Shown in pieces: positions 43,835-54,400 of a stretch of 64,000 nt of DNA. The position numbers were made by a program, and so were the translations under genes. The notes beneath the pieces are model-generated. The model was given only the letters and a program-made list of their open reading frames with translations. It had not been told where the DNA came from and made no database searches. Each line of letters opens with the position of its first letter. Position 1 is the first letter of the stretch. Source of the DNA: Acinetobacter sp. 10FS3-1 (GTDB lineage: Bacteria; Pseudomonadota; Gammaproteobacteria; Pseudomonadales; Moraxellaceae); NCBI RefSeq assembly GCF_013343215.1, contig NZ_CP039144.1:186001-250000 (forward strand). Direction: 5' to 3'.

Positions 43835-46460
43835 ATGCGAATGACAAAAGTTTTTCGGGGGATATCCTTCTACGAACAAATGGCTCAATATCCATTAAGA
43901 TTGCTTGGACATAAAATTTATCTTCGTTCAGTCCATCGAGCTTACGTGCATCATGGAAGTCTGCCTTAAATTCAGATAATACAGAGAAAATATCATCCTG
44001 AAATTCTAATGAATAATCTGCTGTCTCATGCGCATTCAAAACTAATAAATCAAAGATTATCGCTGCTAGACGGAAAATATGGCTTGCACCTGGATACTTG
44101 CCAAATACCTTTAAATAATTAGACTGAACATTGTCATAGAGTTGAGTAAATGCCGTTTTTAAATCTGAAATTTTATCTTTTCGCATTTCTGGTAGAACAA
44201 TGTCGAATTTATACTGGAAAGATTCTATGAACAAGCTTTCTTGTAGTTGCTCTTCTGTCAGTTTCGCCCACTCAATAGTTTCATGCGTAGTCAGGTTATA
44301 AGCACAACGTATCTTAGTTATAGAAACTGCCTTATCAATTACTGTTTTAGACATATCATCAAGATATTGTCGATATTCCCAAGTTTCGTAAATCGTATTA
44401 AAAACATCAAAAGCAATGCTCTTTAAATACTGATGCTGTAGATAGCCACTTTCCAACTTACTCCATGATTTAAGTACGTTTTGCTTTAAGCACATTAAAT
44501 CAAAATAAGTAGATCGGTTCGCAATTGGAATATTGACTATACTTTTGGTTTCAACGAAAGAAAGCAAGTGTAGCCATTTTTTTGTTAGGACAGTCCATGC
44601 AGCCACATCAGTTAAACGCGGTACAAAAGGATGTTTTACTTTTACAGCATCGTGCATAGCTACGACCGCTTTTCTTTTCTCTTCAATGCTTACTAACTGA
44701 CGAGATTCAGTTACTTTTTTAACAATATCGTCATGCTGAACAGTTGTGTCGTGAGTGATAAAGGTTTCTGTAGAACGTAAGTCAAACGTGCTATCAAAAT
44801 CATTAGCACGAGTTTCTACCTCTTGTTCCTTCTGCTTTAGAACTAGATCAACACTACCTTTGGCATTGGCTATACGAATATTTGCAGATTCATCATAAGG
44901 CGAGTTAAGCATTGCTTTTATTATGCTTGTTTCGCTTAGTTCTGGAATATTTTTTACTGTAATCGGGGGAGGGCTGCTATCAACTTCTGTAGATTTAGTT
45001 TCATTGGCAGTATCAATCTGTCTGCGTGTAGAGCTATTTACACTAAAAAAATCGAGAGCTGGGATATTTTTTTCTTGTTCTGCTGACTGATTTGGTTCCG
45101 AGGATTCCACTTCGATCACTACACATTCAGTTATATCTTCAAGGTCCAAGATACCAAAATCATCTGCTGAGATTTTCTTAGCTTGACTGCCTGAACTTAC
45201 CGGCTGTTTAGGAGCTGTATCATCAAAATTAAAATCTGGCAGTAAGGGCTTTTTAGGTATTTCCTCTTTAGGTTCTAAACTGAAAGAGTTACTTGTTTTA
45301 TTAAGCTCTTCAACATGGACAAACTGAATTGCATCACTATTTGCTTGTTGTGGAAAATCAATAGGCGTATCTAAATCAAAAGTTAGATCAGGAACTATCT
45401 TTTTGTAGTCCGATTCTGTTTCAGTTGTATTGAAAAAGCTGTCAGTATCATCATCTACAGGCTGATAATTCACACCATTTAGCTGATCAACGATCTCTGC
45501 GCTTTCCATTTTTTCAAAGCTATAAAAATAATCGTCCTTAAATAATTGATATATGCTTTCAGAATTAGTGCCGTGAACTTTGGCTGTAGCCTTTTCTTTT
45601 AAAATGATCAGATCATCAATAAAACCAAAAATAGCATTTAGAGCTGCTGAGAAGAACATAGTGTAGTCACCAGTTACTTCCGCACTCCAGGTATAAAGCT
45701 TTGCATCCAGATAATCACAGACCACTTGTGTTTCGATACAGAGGAATCGACCAAGTATGTGCATCATCATAATTTTGGCATTGGTCAGACGCTTTTCTGA
45801 GTAGTCTACACGTAATATTTTGTTCTGATCGAAGATATAAGATTCAAAGAAGCTCAAGACATATTTTTTGGTCTTGAAATCCTGAACCCCTAATTCTTTA
45901 AATAGAGGAAAATAATCTTCGTAGCTGACCAGATTAAATGAATTATTTTGAGATAACTTTACATAGTGCAGGGGATAACTTGCATGTGTATATGGCTTTT
46001 CATCTTCACGAACTGATAGATCAGCATGAAATTCAGCTTTGGTCCAAGTGGCAATTAGAACAGGCTCTTTTGCTGAAGAAACAATTTTTATTGGTTCGGA
46101 TGTATCAATTCGTGTTTGTAGATCAAAACAATAAGCACCAGAATAACCAGTCCGTGATTCTTCTAGTTTTACCCAGGTATCTAAGTGATATTTAAGAGCC
46201 AGGTGCAGTTCAGCTAAACCGCGAATCTGGAACCCAGAAAGATAATAGTATTTTGCAGTTGAAAAAAATCGTGTTTGTTCGACACGATTTTGGTCTTGGA
46301 ATTGGTTACGCCATAAGTTTTGCTCACATACCTTTTGAAGAAGCTCGTAGACCTCTTTGTATGCAGCATTTATGTTTTCAGTGCTGATTTGGTCGTCTAT
46401 TTCTTTAGGTAGCTCATAACCAACAGGAGGAAATCCAAACGGTGAAATTAAATAATCCAT
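43833..46460 (-). CDS. Large unknown soluble protein
   Basis: An 875-residue protein without signal peptide or membrane helix. The N-terminal 320 residues look folded and aromatic-rich. A middle of about 320-540 is acidic, Ser/Pro/Asp-rich and probably disordered. The C-terminal 260 residues are helical. No motif is recognised. It is the last gene of the - strand run that begins with the giant polyvalent proteins and ends at a strong terminator. The start codon has no clear ribosome-binding site, and the gene begins 22 bases after its upstream neighbour. Confidence 0.68.
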   Translation of the reverse strand: MDYLISPFGFPPVGYELPKEIDDQISTENINAAYKEVYELLQKVCEQNLWRNQFQDQNRVEQTRFFSTAKYYYLSGFQIRGLAELHLALKYHLDTWVKLEESRTGYSGAYCFDLQTRIDTSEPIKIVSSAKEPVLIATWTKAEFHADLSVREDEKPYTHASYPLHYVKLSQNNSFNLVSYEDYFPLFKELGVQDFKTKKYVLSFFESYIFDQNKILRVDYSEKRLTNAKIMMMHILGRFLCIETQVVCDYLDAKLYTWSAEVTGDYTMFFSAALNAIFGFIDDLIILKEKATAKVHGTNSESIYQLFKDDYFYSFEKMESAEIVDQLNGVNYQPVDDDTDSFFNTTETESDYKKIVPDLTFDLDTPIDFPQQANSDAIQFVHVEELNKTSNSFSLEPKEEIPKKPLLPDFNFDDTAPKQPVSSGSQAKKISADDFGILDLEDITECVVIEVESSEPNQSAEQEKNIPALDFFSVNSSTRRQIDTANETKSTEVDSSPPPITVKNIPELSETSIIKAMLNSPYDESANIRIANAKGSVDLVLKQKEQEVETRANDFDSTFDLRSTETFITHDTTVQHDDIVKKVTESRQLVSIEEKRKAVVAMHDAVKVKHPFVPRLTDVAAWTVLTKKWLHLLSFVETKSIVNIPIANRSTYFDLMCLKQNVLKSWSKLESGYLQHQYLKSIAFDVFNTIYETWEYRQYLDDMSKTVIDKAVSITKIRCAYNLTTHETIEWAKLTEEQLQESLFIESFQYKFDIVLPEMRKDKISDLKTAFTQLYDNVQSNYLKVFGKYPGASHIFRLAAIIFDLLVLNAHETADYSLEFQDDIFSVLSEFKADFHDARKLDGLNEDKFYVQAILMDIEPFVRRRISPEKLLSFA

Positions 46461-46482
46461 ATCAGCACCAATAGGAATAAGC

Positions 46483-47028
46483 CTATTCCGTTAAATCAAA
46501 TGAGAAAGTTTCTGCTTCTTCTCTTTGCGCTTTGTGATAAAGCGTAGTGAAGTGGCTATGAAGATCGCATATTAGATCGTCATTTTGTAGGGCATAAAGT
46601 ACCGCACTTTCAATCAAAGCAACGCTGATACTTTCTTGTACTTTTTTTTCGGCAGCAATGAGTTCAGCATTGTGACGAGTAGAAAGGAAATGCAAGGCAC
46701 GAATCTGTAGAAGGCTATCTGTAGCTTTAATATCAGCAGCACGTTCACTTAAAGCTTGGTTCTCTATTTTGAGATCAGTTCCTTCAACTTCTGTAATGAA
46801 CTTAGCCAAAGCACGATAAGTTAATGGGTACTTAGTCAACCAATCGGTACGACTACCAAGTGGAGTTTCAATAACTTCATCCACAGCCAAAATTTGTGAG
46901 AGATTCACACGATTACTTAGAATAAGTGTTTGTGCATCTACAGATACTTGAGCAATAAATGGTTCTGCTGAGAACTCTTTTAACAATACATAGCTCAATG
47001 GCGCATATTTTTTATCTTCGGTCGTCAT
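46483..47028 (-). CDS. Unknown soluble protein
   Basis: A 181-residue protein with a beta-rich first third (FIAQVSVDAQTLILSNRVNL) and a helical remainder ending in an acidic tail. No signal, membrane segment or known domain is seen. It sits 7 bases after the 268-residue unknown gene, so the two are probably translationally coupled. Confidence 0.6.
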   Translation of the reverse strand: MTTEDKKYAPLSYVLLKEFSAEPFIAQVSVDAQTLILSNRVNLSQILAVDEVIETPLGSRTDWLTKYPLTYRALAKFITEVEGTDLKIENQALSERAADIKATDSLLQIRALHFLSTRHNAELIAAEKKVQESISVALIESAVLYALQNDDLICDLHSHFTTLYHKAQREEAETFSFDLTE

Positions 47029-47035
47029 GGGTAAC

Positions 47036-47842
47036 TTACTCCAAGTTTATATAGGCTTTTTGACCATATTCCATATTATAAACTTTATTCATTTTAATTC
47101 CTATAATTATATCACCATTTTCGTTTAAGCCTTTTGTTAGGTCTTTTCCTTTATATAGATAAACAAGCTCTTTTCTAGCAAGATTTATTGTATTTTTTAG
47201 AATAAAACTTTCTATATTTTTATTCATACAAATACACATCAAAGTAATGCTTTTATTTTTAGGTATATACTCTTCATAAGGGTTTACCTCAAAGAAGCGC
47301 ACACCCTTAATAAACTCACCCGCATCAATCAAACGCTGAACAGAAACACCTTTGGTTTCTTGCTGTATGAGGTTGAAAATAGAGCTTAAATCCTTAACTT
47401 TTTTGAGGTTCTTTAGATCAATTTCCAAGCCAATACCAATTTTCTTAGATAAGAAAAGCGATAATACCTTTTCATAATCAATATCATTTTCTTGAATAAG
47501 AATACTGTTTATACGCTCAAATATTTCATCGTTTTCAATATCATTATATACAAGACGAAGAGTGGGTTTATTATATCGAAGGGTATTATAATTTTCGTTG
47601 AAAGAAATATCATTAACCTCAATTAATATTTTTTTAAACTCTAGCCTAATAGAATCTTTTAATATTTTAATTATGCGTTCATCTATTTCATTTGAACCAA
47701 CAGTAATATTCTTAATATACATTTCTTGAAATGCAGCAAGGGATAATAGCAAAGGAGCTTCTGATGGTTTAATATCACCTTTATTTAAAAATACACTAAC
47801 TGTATTTTTCAATTTATCAGGAATAACAATAGGTTTATTCAT
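47036..47842 (-). CDS. Unknown A+T-rich protein
   Basis: A 268-residue protein rich in Ile, Asn and Lys. Codon use is clearly more A+T-rich than in the neighbours, which hints at a separate origin. No membrane segment or known motif is seen, and the start has no clear ribosome-binding site. It lies in the - strand run behind the giant proteins. Confidence 0.55.
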   Translation of the reverse strand: MNKPIVIPDKLKNTVSVFLNKGDIKPSEAPLLLSLAAFQEMYIKNITVGSNEIDERIIKILKDSIRLEFKKILIEVNDISFNENYNTLRYNKPTLRLVYNDIENDEIFERINSILIQENDIDYEKVLSLFLSKKIGIGLEIDLKNLKKVKDLSSIFNLIQQETKGVSVQRLIDAGEFIKGVRFFEVNPYEEYIPKNKSITLMCICMNKNIESFILKNTINLARKELVYLYKGKDLTKGLNENGDIIIGIKMNKVYNMEYGQKAYINLE

Positions 47843-47916
47843 ATAATTTTATCTTTAACGTCTGACAGATCGTTTAATAAACTTAATTGAAAAGGGGGAA
47901 TATTTCACCCCTTTGT

Positions 47917-48375
47917 TTATGGATTGATTGCAGCAATATAATTGTGCAAATCTACACGATGCGCTTTTTCTTTGAAGTATGTATTAAAGACAAATATAAG
48001 AGCTGATGACACCAACATAAACATTGGTGGGTTTTCACGGTTAATGCCTACTACGCTCACCATATTACCGGCACGTTTTTCGTGCGTGAACTGAAAAATA
48101 AAGTTATCTTGCTTGGTTCCAGTAAATGCCCCTAATTTATGCTCAACCATTCGTATAATAAAAGGGAAAATGAGCTTTTGAATCCGGTTAGCATTACGCA
48201 TCTTACGATTATTATAGATAAAGCAGTGATCTTCATGCTCACCTAAATATTCAGTAATGAGTGAGTTCGTAATGTGCTGTAAAGAGCTGATTACAGCTTT
48301 GTCCTGTTCAGTTTGGACATATTCAATTGATTCAATCGTCTGTGTTTCAGACGTTTGTTGAGTATTATTTTCCAT
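47917..48375 (-). CDS. Unknown small protein
   Basis: A 152-residue protein. After a polar, Gln/Thr/Glu-rich N-terminus of about 25 residues the rest looks folded, with IQKLIFPFIIRMVEHKL and FMLVSSALIFVFNTYF as hydrophobic parts that could be buried strands or helices. AAGG precedes the ATG. A 6-bp hairpin lies just upstream of the ribosome-binding site (48393-48412). No family is recognised. Confidence 0.58.
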   Translation of the reverse strand: MENNTQQTSETQTIESIEYVQTEQDKAVISSLQHITNSLITEYLGEHEDHCFIYNNRKMRNANRIQKLIFPFIIRMVEHKLGAFTGTKQDNFIFQFTHEKRAGNMVSVVGINRENPPMFMLVSSALIFVFNTYFKEKAHRVDLHNYIAAINP

Positions 48376-48439
48376 ATATGTACCTTAAAGGTGAGGGTCT
48401 AACAGAACCCTCGTTTTTAACTGCTTCTACTGTGTGAGA

Positions 48440-48458
48440 GGGCTTACATTGTAAGCCC
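48440..48458. repeat. Near-perfect 19-bp palindrome over the giant gene's stop codon
   Basis: GGGCTTACA and TGTAAGCCC flank a single T. It overlaps the stop codon of the 2.8-kb-codon gene and lies 65 bases before the next start. It has no T run, so it is more likely a binding site or an mRNA-end structure than a classical terminator. Confidence 0.55.
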
Positions 48459-51400
48459 ATCTTCACGTTCTAACTCCTGACCTTTCTCGTTCTTACACTC
48501 TTTATCTTTTTCAGCATCAAGAGTGTTTTCTTTAGATTGAGAAAGTTCATTTTCCGCAACATTAACTTTGCTTGATTGTAGAATGTGCTGACCAATATAT
48601 TCAACCAGAGCATCCACCTTTTTCTCGATTTCTTCTAGCTCAGGACCAACCGGTAAGATCGGACTTTCTATTGTGCTGTTACCTGATGCCAAAAATGTGT
48701 TTTTAAAGCCCAAATCTTCAAGCTTTTTATTTATATACGCTTCACCGGTACGAGCAAACAATTCCCACGGCGTAGCCCAATAGTCCTTGCCACCTCGTTT
48801 GTCCTGGCGTTGAGCGAAACGATAGAACTCAGTAGGAATTTTCTCAGCCACGGCTTGAGCATCAGCAGAAGCAACAACCGCTACCGCAGCCGGAGTAGGT
48901 TTAGGCAGCTCAAGTAAATTTGTAACGCTATGGCTGCGTACAAACTCACTAACCTTATCTTCGCTCTTGAGGTGATCAGGAGCATATTTAAGTATCTGAT
49001 CACGCATGTATAGCGCAGACTGGACAGCCATCAACTTACAATGCAATCCACCCATTTGATCAGCAATAGATTGAGAGGAAATATCCTTCACCAAGCCATC
49101 AATTACTTCTTTACGTTGCTTTTCACTGTAATGTGGGTATTGGGTCTTAACAAAGGTAGTGACTGACGATATACCGAACTGTGGTGTACTCTTTTCAATG
49201 AGGGTAGAGAATTGATCAGAAGCATATTTAAACCCACTCAGATTAGTATCATCCTTGCAATGCTTGGCATCCTTAGCAAATACCTTCTCAACTTTGTTGT
49301 TATAGTTCTCCGCGATAGATTCAGACTTTTTGAGCGTCCATTTCAGATACTCTTCAAGGTCGTTACCTTTCGGTTCCACACCGGCAACACTGAAAGTTGG
49401 TCCAGTACCTTGCAGTTTGGATGCTTTGTCATACCACTCAAGCTGTAGCTCGCTCTTTTTAGCACTCAATAGGTACGATAGTTTCTGGTTGCCTGGCTCT
49501 ACCTCTGCCGGAGCAGCTTTAGGCTGTTCAGGAGATTTGAAGCGCATACTTTCCATAATATCGACCATCATTTTCGCCATAGGTGTGCGTGGTTCATAAC
49601 CACGAGCAACCATATCGGATAAAAAGTGAGTAGCGTTCACGGTAGCGGTTGGCAAATCAAACTTCTTATCTAGGAGGTAGTTCTTTTCTAGTTTGCCGAG
49701 GTAATTGTCTAGGCTATGGAACCATTCATGGGCGAGTGAACCCGCGCCATTTTGACCAGACAGATTAATGATATTGTTTGCCAGGTCATAGTGAGCTGCT
49801 GCGCCCTTGCTACCACGAGAAGCGAATGCCAGTCCAGTACCTAAGGAAATCTTAGATTCATCCAGATTCAAAACTTTCGCCAGATCACGCATTGCATCAA
49901 AAGCAAGGTTCGCTACTTCTTGACGGACATACAGAGGGGTAGAGTTACCAAACTCAACGGCGTTCATACCGAAGGTATTTCGCAGATCAAACGCATCAGC
50001 ATTTTTGCCTTGACGATAATCTTCACCAATACGAGTAGAAGAGAGCATACCCCAACGAGAAGATTTCACTTCCTGATGAATAACTCCTTCACGACCATCG
50101 ACAGGCGTTACTACTGCCATTGTCTTGCTGTCACGATCAAGTGAGTTTTCTGGTGCAGAAGGTTTAGGTTCCTTTGGTTGCTTCGGTGTAGCTTCTTTCT
50201 CCTGAGTAGGTTCAGGGAGTTCAGCCAACACTTCTTCGTAGCTACGGACAGGTACGTTGCTTTCTTTAATCTCTTTGGCAGCATAATAACCAAGCTTATC
50301 TACCAGGTTAGTAGTCAGCTCACCGGTCTGTATATACAGAGCAAATTCTTTGCTGATCTGTTTGTCTTTTACAGGGTCCTCAGAGAAGTCATTTATGTGT
50401 TCATAGATGTTCTGGAACTCATACTTACTATTTTTCGGATTTAGCAGCTTTCCTGTAGCCTTTTGAAGTGCTGTATTCAAAAGTGGATGAAACGGATAGC
50501 TTTTTAGATTTGGTTCGCGCAGTTCACTAAATAGTGGGTTAATGTAGCTAGGAGCATCCAATAAGATATTTGATACGGAATGGTCCGAATAGCTCTTTTT
50601 GGTTGAGTACAATCTTTCAAGGTTATGTACCCCAAGTGACCTACCATACGAGTTATTCAGTTCGCTAGACAACTGAGATATTTTTGACGCGAAATCAGTC
50701 AGGCTGTTTGATAGGTTTGTCGCGTTACGAACACCTGATACCATGTCGTTGTAGAAGCCAAGACTATAAACGCGCTTCATAATGTCTTTTTCAGCACTCT
50801 CAAGCAATTTAGGTTTTCCAGGCAACATATCGTAGAAAGCCTGAGCAACGATAGCGAATTTCATATCACCTGTACGCGCTGCAACTTCTTTGAAGTCTGG
50901 CTTCGTCCAGATTTTACTTTTGTTCACTAATGATTGAGCTTCGGCATTAGACATTTGACGGATATTGTCAATAGAGAAGTTATAGCCATAGCGGTCTTTA
51001 TGTGCACCTCTGAGCTTGGTTCCTACATCCCCGAAATAGCCCCGGTTATCATTTCCGGTTGCATTATCCTTACCAGACAACAATTGGCGAGTAGCTTCAA
51101 AATCTTTTGGTAGTAGATCAGATGCTTGAAGCATGGTATTCAGTTTTTCAGCCTGACTAACTTCTTGATACTTATTACCCGAATCATCAAAGCCGTGGCT
51201 TGTAATCACTTTCCAACCATCTTCCACCGCCTTGTGAGCGTCTGACTGGCGTACATCAACCAATTTGAAACGTGCAAGCTCCGTATCTGTTGAAGGCTTC
51301 ATTACTAGGGCGTGACCTAAAGCAGACTTTTTGCTATTAAGAATATTAGCGAAATGCCAAGCAATGTTGTTTTGCAGATCACTAGCACATCGAGCTTTAA

Positions 51401-54400
51401 CCAGTTCAGTTGTATTCGGGTCCAAGTCTTGAGCCTTCAACGGCGACAGCGTGATTTCTGTGGTATCAAGAACCAAACGCTCTACCAGATTGTTAGATTC
51501 AACAATAGCCCCGAAGCCAGTTGCTTTGGTGATATTGTCAGCTTGTAGCTCAAGGTTGGCTTTATTACCTAAATCCACTGAGCCGACGCTGTATACAGAA
51601 CCCTTTGCAGAAATCGCATGGCGATTCGTGTCTTTATGGTCAACAACAAGTATTGGGAACTTGTCATCAGCATAATTCACCAGGTACACATTCGCAGTTT
51701 CCAGTTCTGATTGTGGCATATTGTGTTTTGGATGATTCGGGTCAGCTTTGATCTTCTCCACAGCATTTGCCAATAGTTCTGCTTGATATATCAGGCTTTC
51801 ACGGTAGTAGTCTTTAAGACTATTATGATCAGTGATCATCTTACTCGACATATCTTCGTGAATAGCAACTTCATCCAGATCAGCTTTAATTGTGAATGGG
51901 TCATAGAAAGGATGGTTCTTGTTGTCCAATTCATCTTTGAAAAGATTGATCGCTGATGCAGTAAAGATAGTGCGAGGAATATCTACTGGTTCAGCATTTT
52001 TCAATTCCTCAATATGCTGATCTAGGTCAAATCTTTCATTGAACGCATTTGGTCGTAAGTTTTGAGCAAGCACCGCTTTTGAACCCAATGGCTCTAAATT
52101 ACTAGAATCCGGGATTTTCACATAGCTTGGTACTGCGCGTAAGTGAGACAAGTCATTTGCATTAAAACCGCGAGACTTGTACAGCACCATCGGCACACCC
52201 ACAAATGGCTCTTTAAGCTGTGCGTCGATTAGGTCATCTACAGACTGCGCATTCTTAAATTCCGGCTTTTGTGTGTAGTTATCAAAGTGACTGAATGACC
52301 CAAACATCGGTTTAGTATCCAATAATGCGATATCACGCTTTATTGCGCCGTAGTCTAGGTTTGCCAGAAAATCAGCTTGGATACTACGCAAATTGTAGCT
52401 TTGTGCTTGTGGGAATGAAGATATAGACGCTACTTGTTTGTTCTGCTTATTCAGAAAATCAAACAGCTTTGGTGTGAAGTTGATATTTGCCTTGTATTCA
52501 TCACTTAACTGGCTGTTATCCAGACGAGGGAAATACATCATTGGTTTATCAATGTACTCGTCTCGTCCGTTATGTCGTGCCAGAGCTTTGATGTAGCCAT
52601 TCACATTAAGTAAAAGGGCATCATTTTGGCTAATCGGCATATTTTTCGAGCCGACAAAGTTTTCAATGTAGTCAGTCAGGTAAATCGTCGCTTCACTGAC
52701 TTTCCAGTTTTCAGCAGCAGCACCTAAACCAAGATCGCTATTCAACCCTTTTAATGCTTTGTAGCTAATCGTTTCTGGCAGCAAGCGATAGATTGGACTA
52801 TCCATATTGCTGCTCATTGTTGGCAAGACAATATCCAGTTTGTCGCTTTGGATTTGTGGCAGCATAGTAATTAAATCATTCCAAGCCTGTACAGCACGTT
52901 CACTCATATCATTCACGTACTGCGTTGGGTTCTCAAACTTAATGCTGAGATCATCTAGGCTAGGACGGAAGTATTCGCGTAGGGCTTTGAACTCCTGGCT
53001 TGGCTCTAAAGTTTTAGCGTATACAGTCGCAATGCTGCTTTCAGGTAGAACATCATAGTCCAGACGTTCAATTGGTCCATCAGCAAGGATTTTTGCCAGT
53101 ACCGTTGTACGAGTTAAGCGGTCTACTTCATCACCTGAAAGACCTGAAATCACTGTATTACCTACAGTCAGATCATGGGCTACATCAGCTTTCTGTTCGT
53201 CTGTTTCAGGCTCAATCAGTTTGAAATTCGCATCTTTAAAATCGTCATAACTAAGTTCTGCGAACCACAGCTCTTTAGATAACGCCTTAAATTCAGCTTC
53301 ATTCTCAGGCTTGGATGAACGAATGAGTTTGGCAATCTGCTCGATCTTTGGTGCTTCTTCCGCTTCAATATTCAGTTGGCTGAATACATAGTTCAAGCGG
53401 AACTGGTCATAGGATTCTTCCAGAGCAACTTCATAATTTCGGGATTTCATCGGCTGATACTTGGCTGTATCCAGATCAGCATTTAGATCGTATGGAATCA
53501 CCTTGAATTGATCTACCTGACCTGGGCGACCCATAGCCCAACCAATTGACTTAACGCCATCTAGGGAAGGTTGTACAGGTGGTACGAAATTAGTAGTGAA
53601 ATAAGCTGCTAGGGCAACTTGGTTATTGATATTGTTCTCATGCTGAACAAAATCACCTACTGTTCTGCCATCTTTGAACAGAAGCGTCTCTTTCAGTTTA
53701 GGGTTTGATTCCTCAACTTGAGCAGCAGTCCATAAGTTCAGCTTATCCTTAGCATCCTTAAATGCCTGGTCAGAGTATCTAAAACCATAGGTATCTTTAA
53801 TTTCTTGACTACCGCGCTTAATACCATTCATGTAGTTGGTAGAAGCACTGTCATTCAGGTCTTTATCCGCAAAGCCACGCATCATGCGGGTTAAGTTGCT
53901 TGTTGGGGTATCAATATCAAATTGGTTTTCACCAGTAATATTTTCCAGACCTTTAAGCATCACAGCCACATCAGAAACAATACCCGCAGCTTTTCCAAAG
54001 CCTTTTAAATGATCGCCAATTTGATTATGGAGAATCTTTAAAGCCGGCATTTCATTGGTAATGGTGTGGTGCTTTTTAGCCTTCTTAATGCGCAGTTTTG
54101 CTTTCAGGAAACGGCTGTTCTGATAGCGACGACCGAATGCACGATTAAAACGTGGCAGACGCGATTTATTAATAACAGTGATATCGCGTAATGGATATTG
54201 AGATTCCATCATTGTGCGGGTCGCATGATCAACCAGTAAATCCAGTTTCTCCGGCTGACGATATGATTCATTGGAGAATAAGGTTTGATATGCCTTAGTC
54301 ACACGATCATCTAGTGCTTGCTGATCTTCTTTCTCGTTTTCCGAATATACCAGGCGCGAAGATTCTAAAGAGCGATCAAAAGCCACTTCAATGCGGTTGA

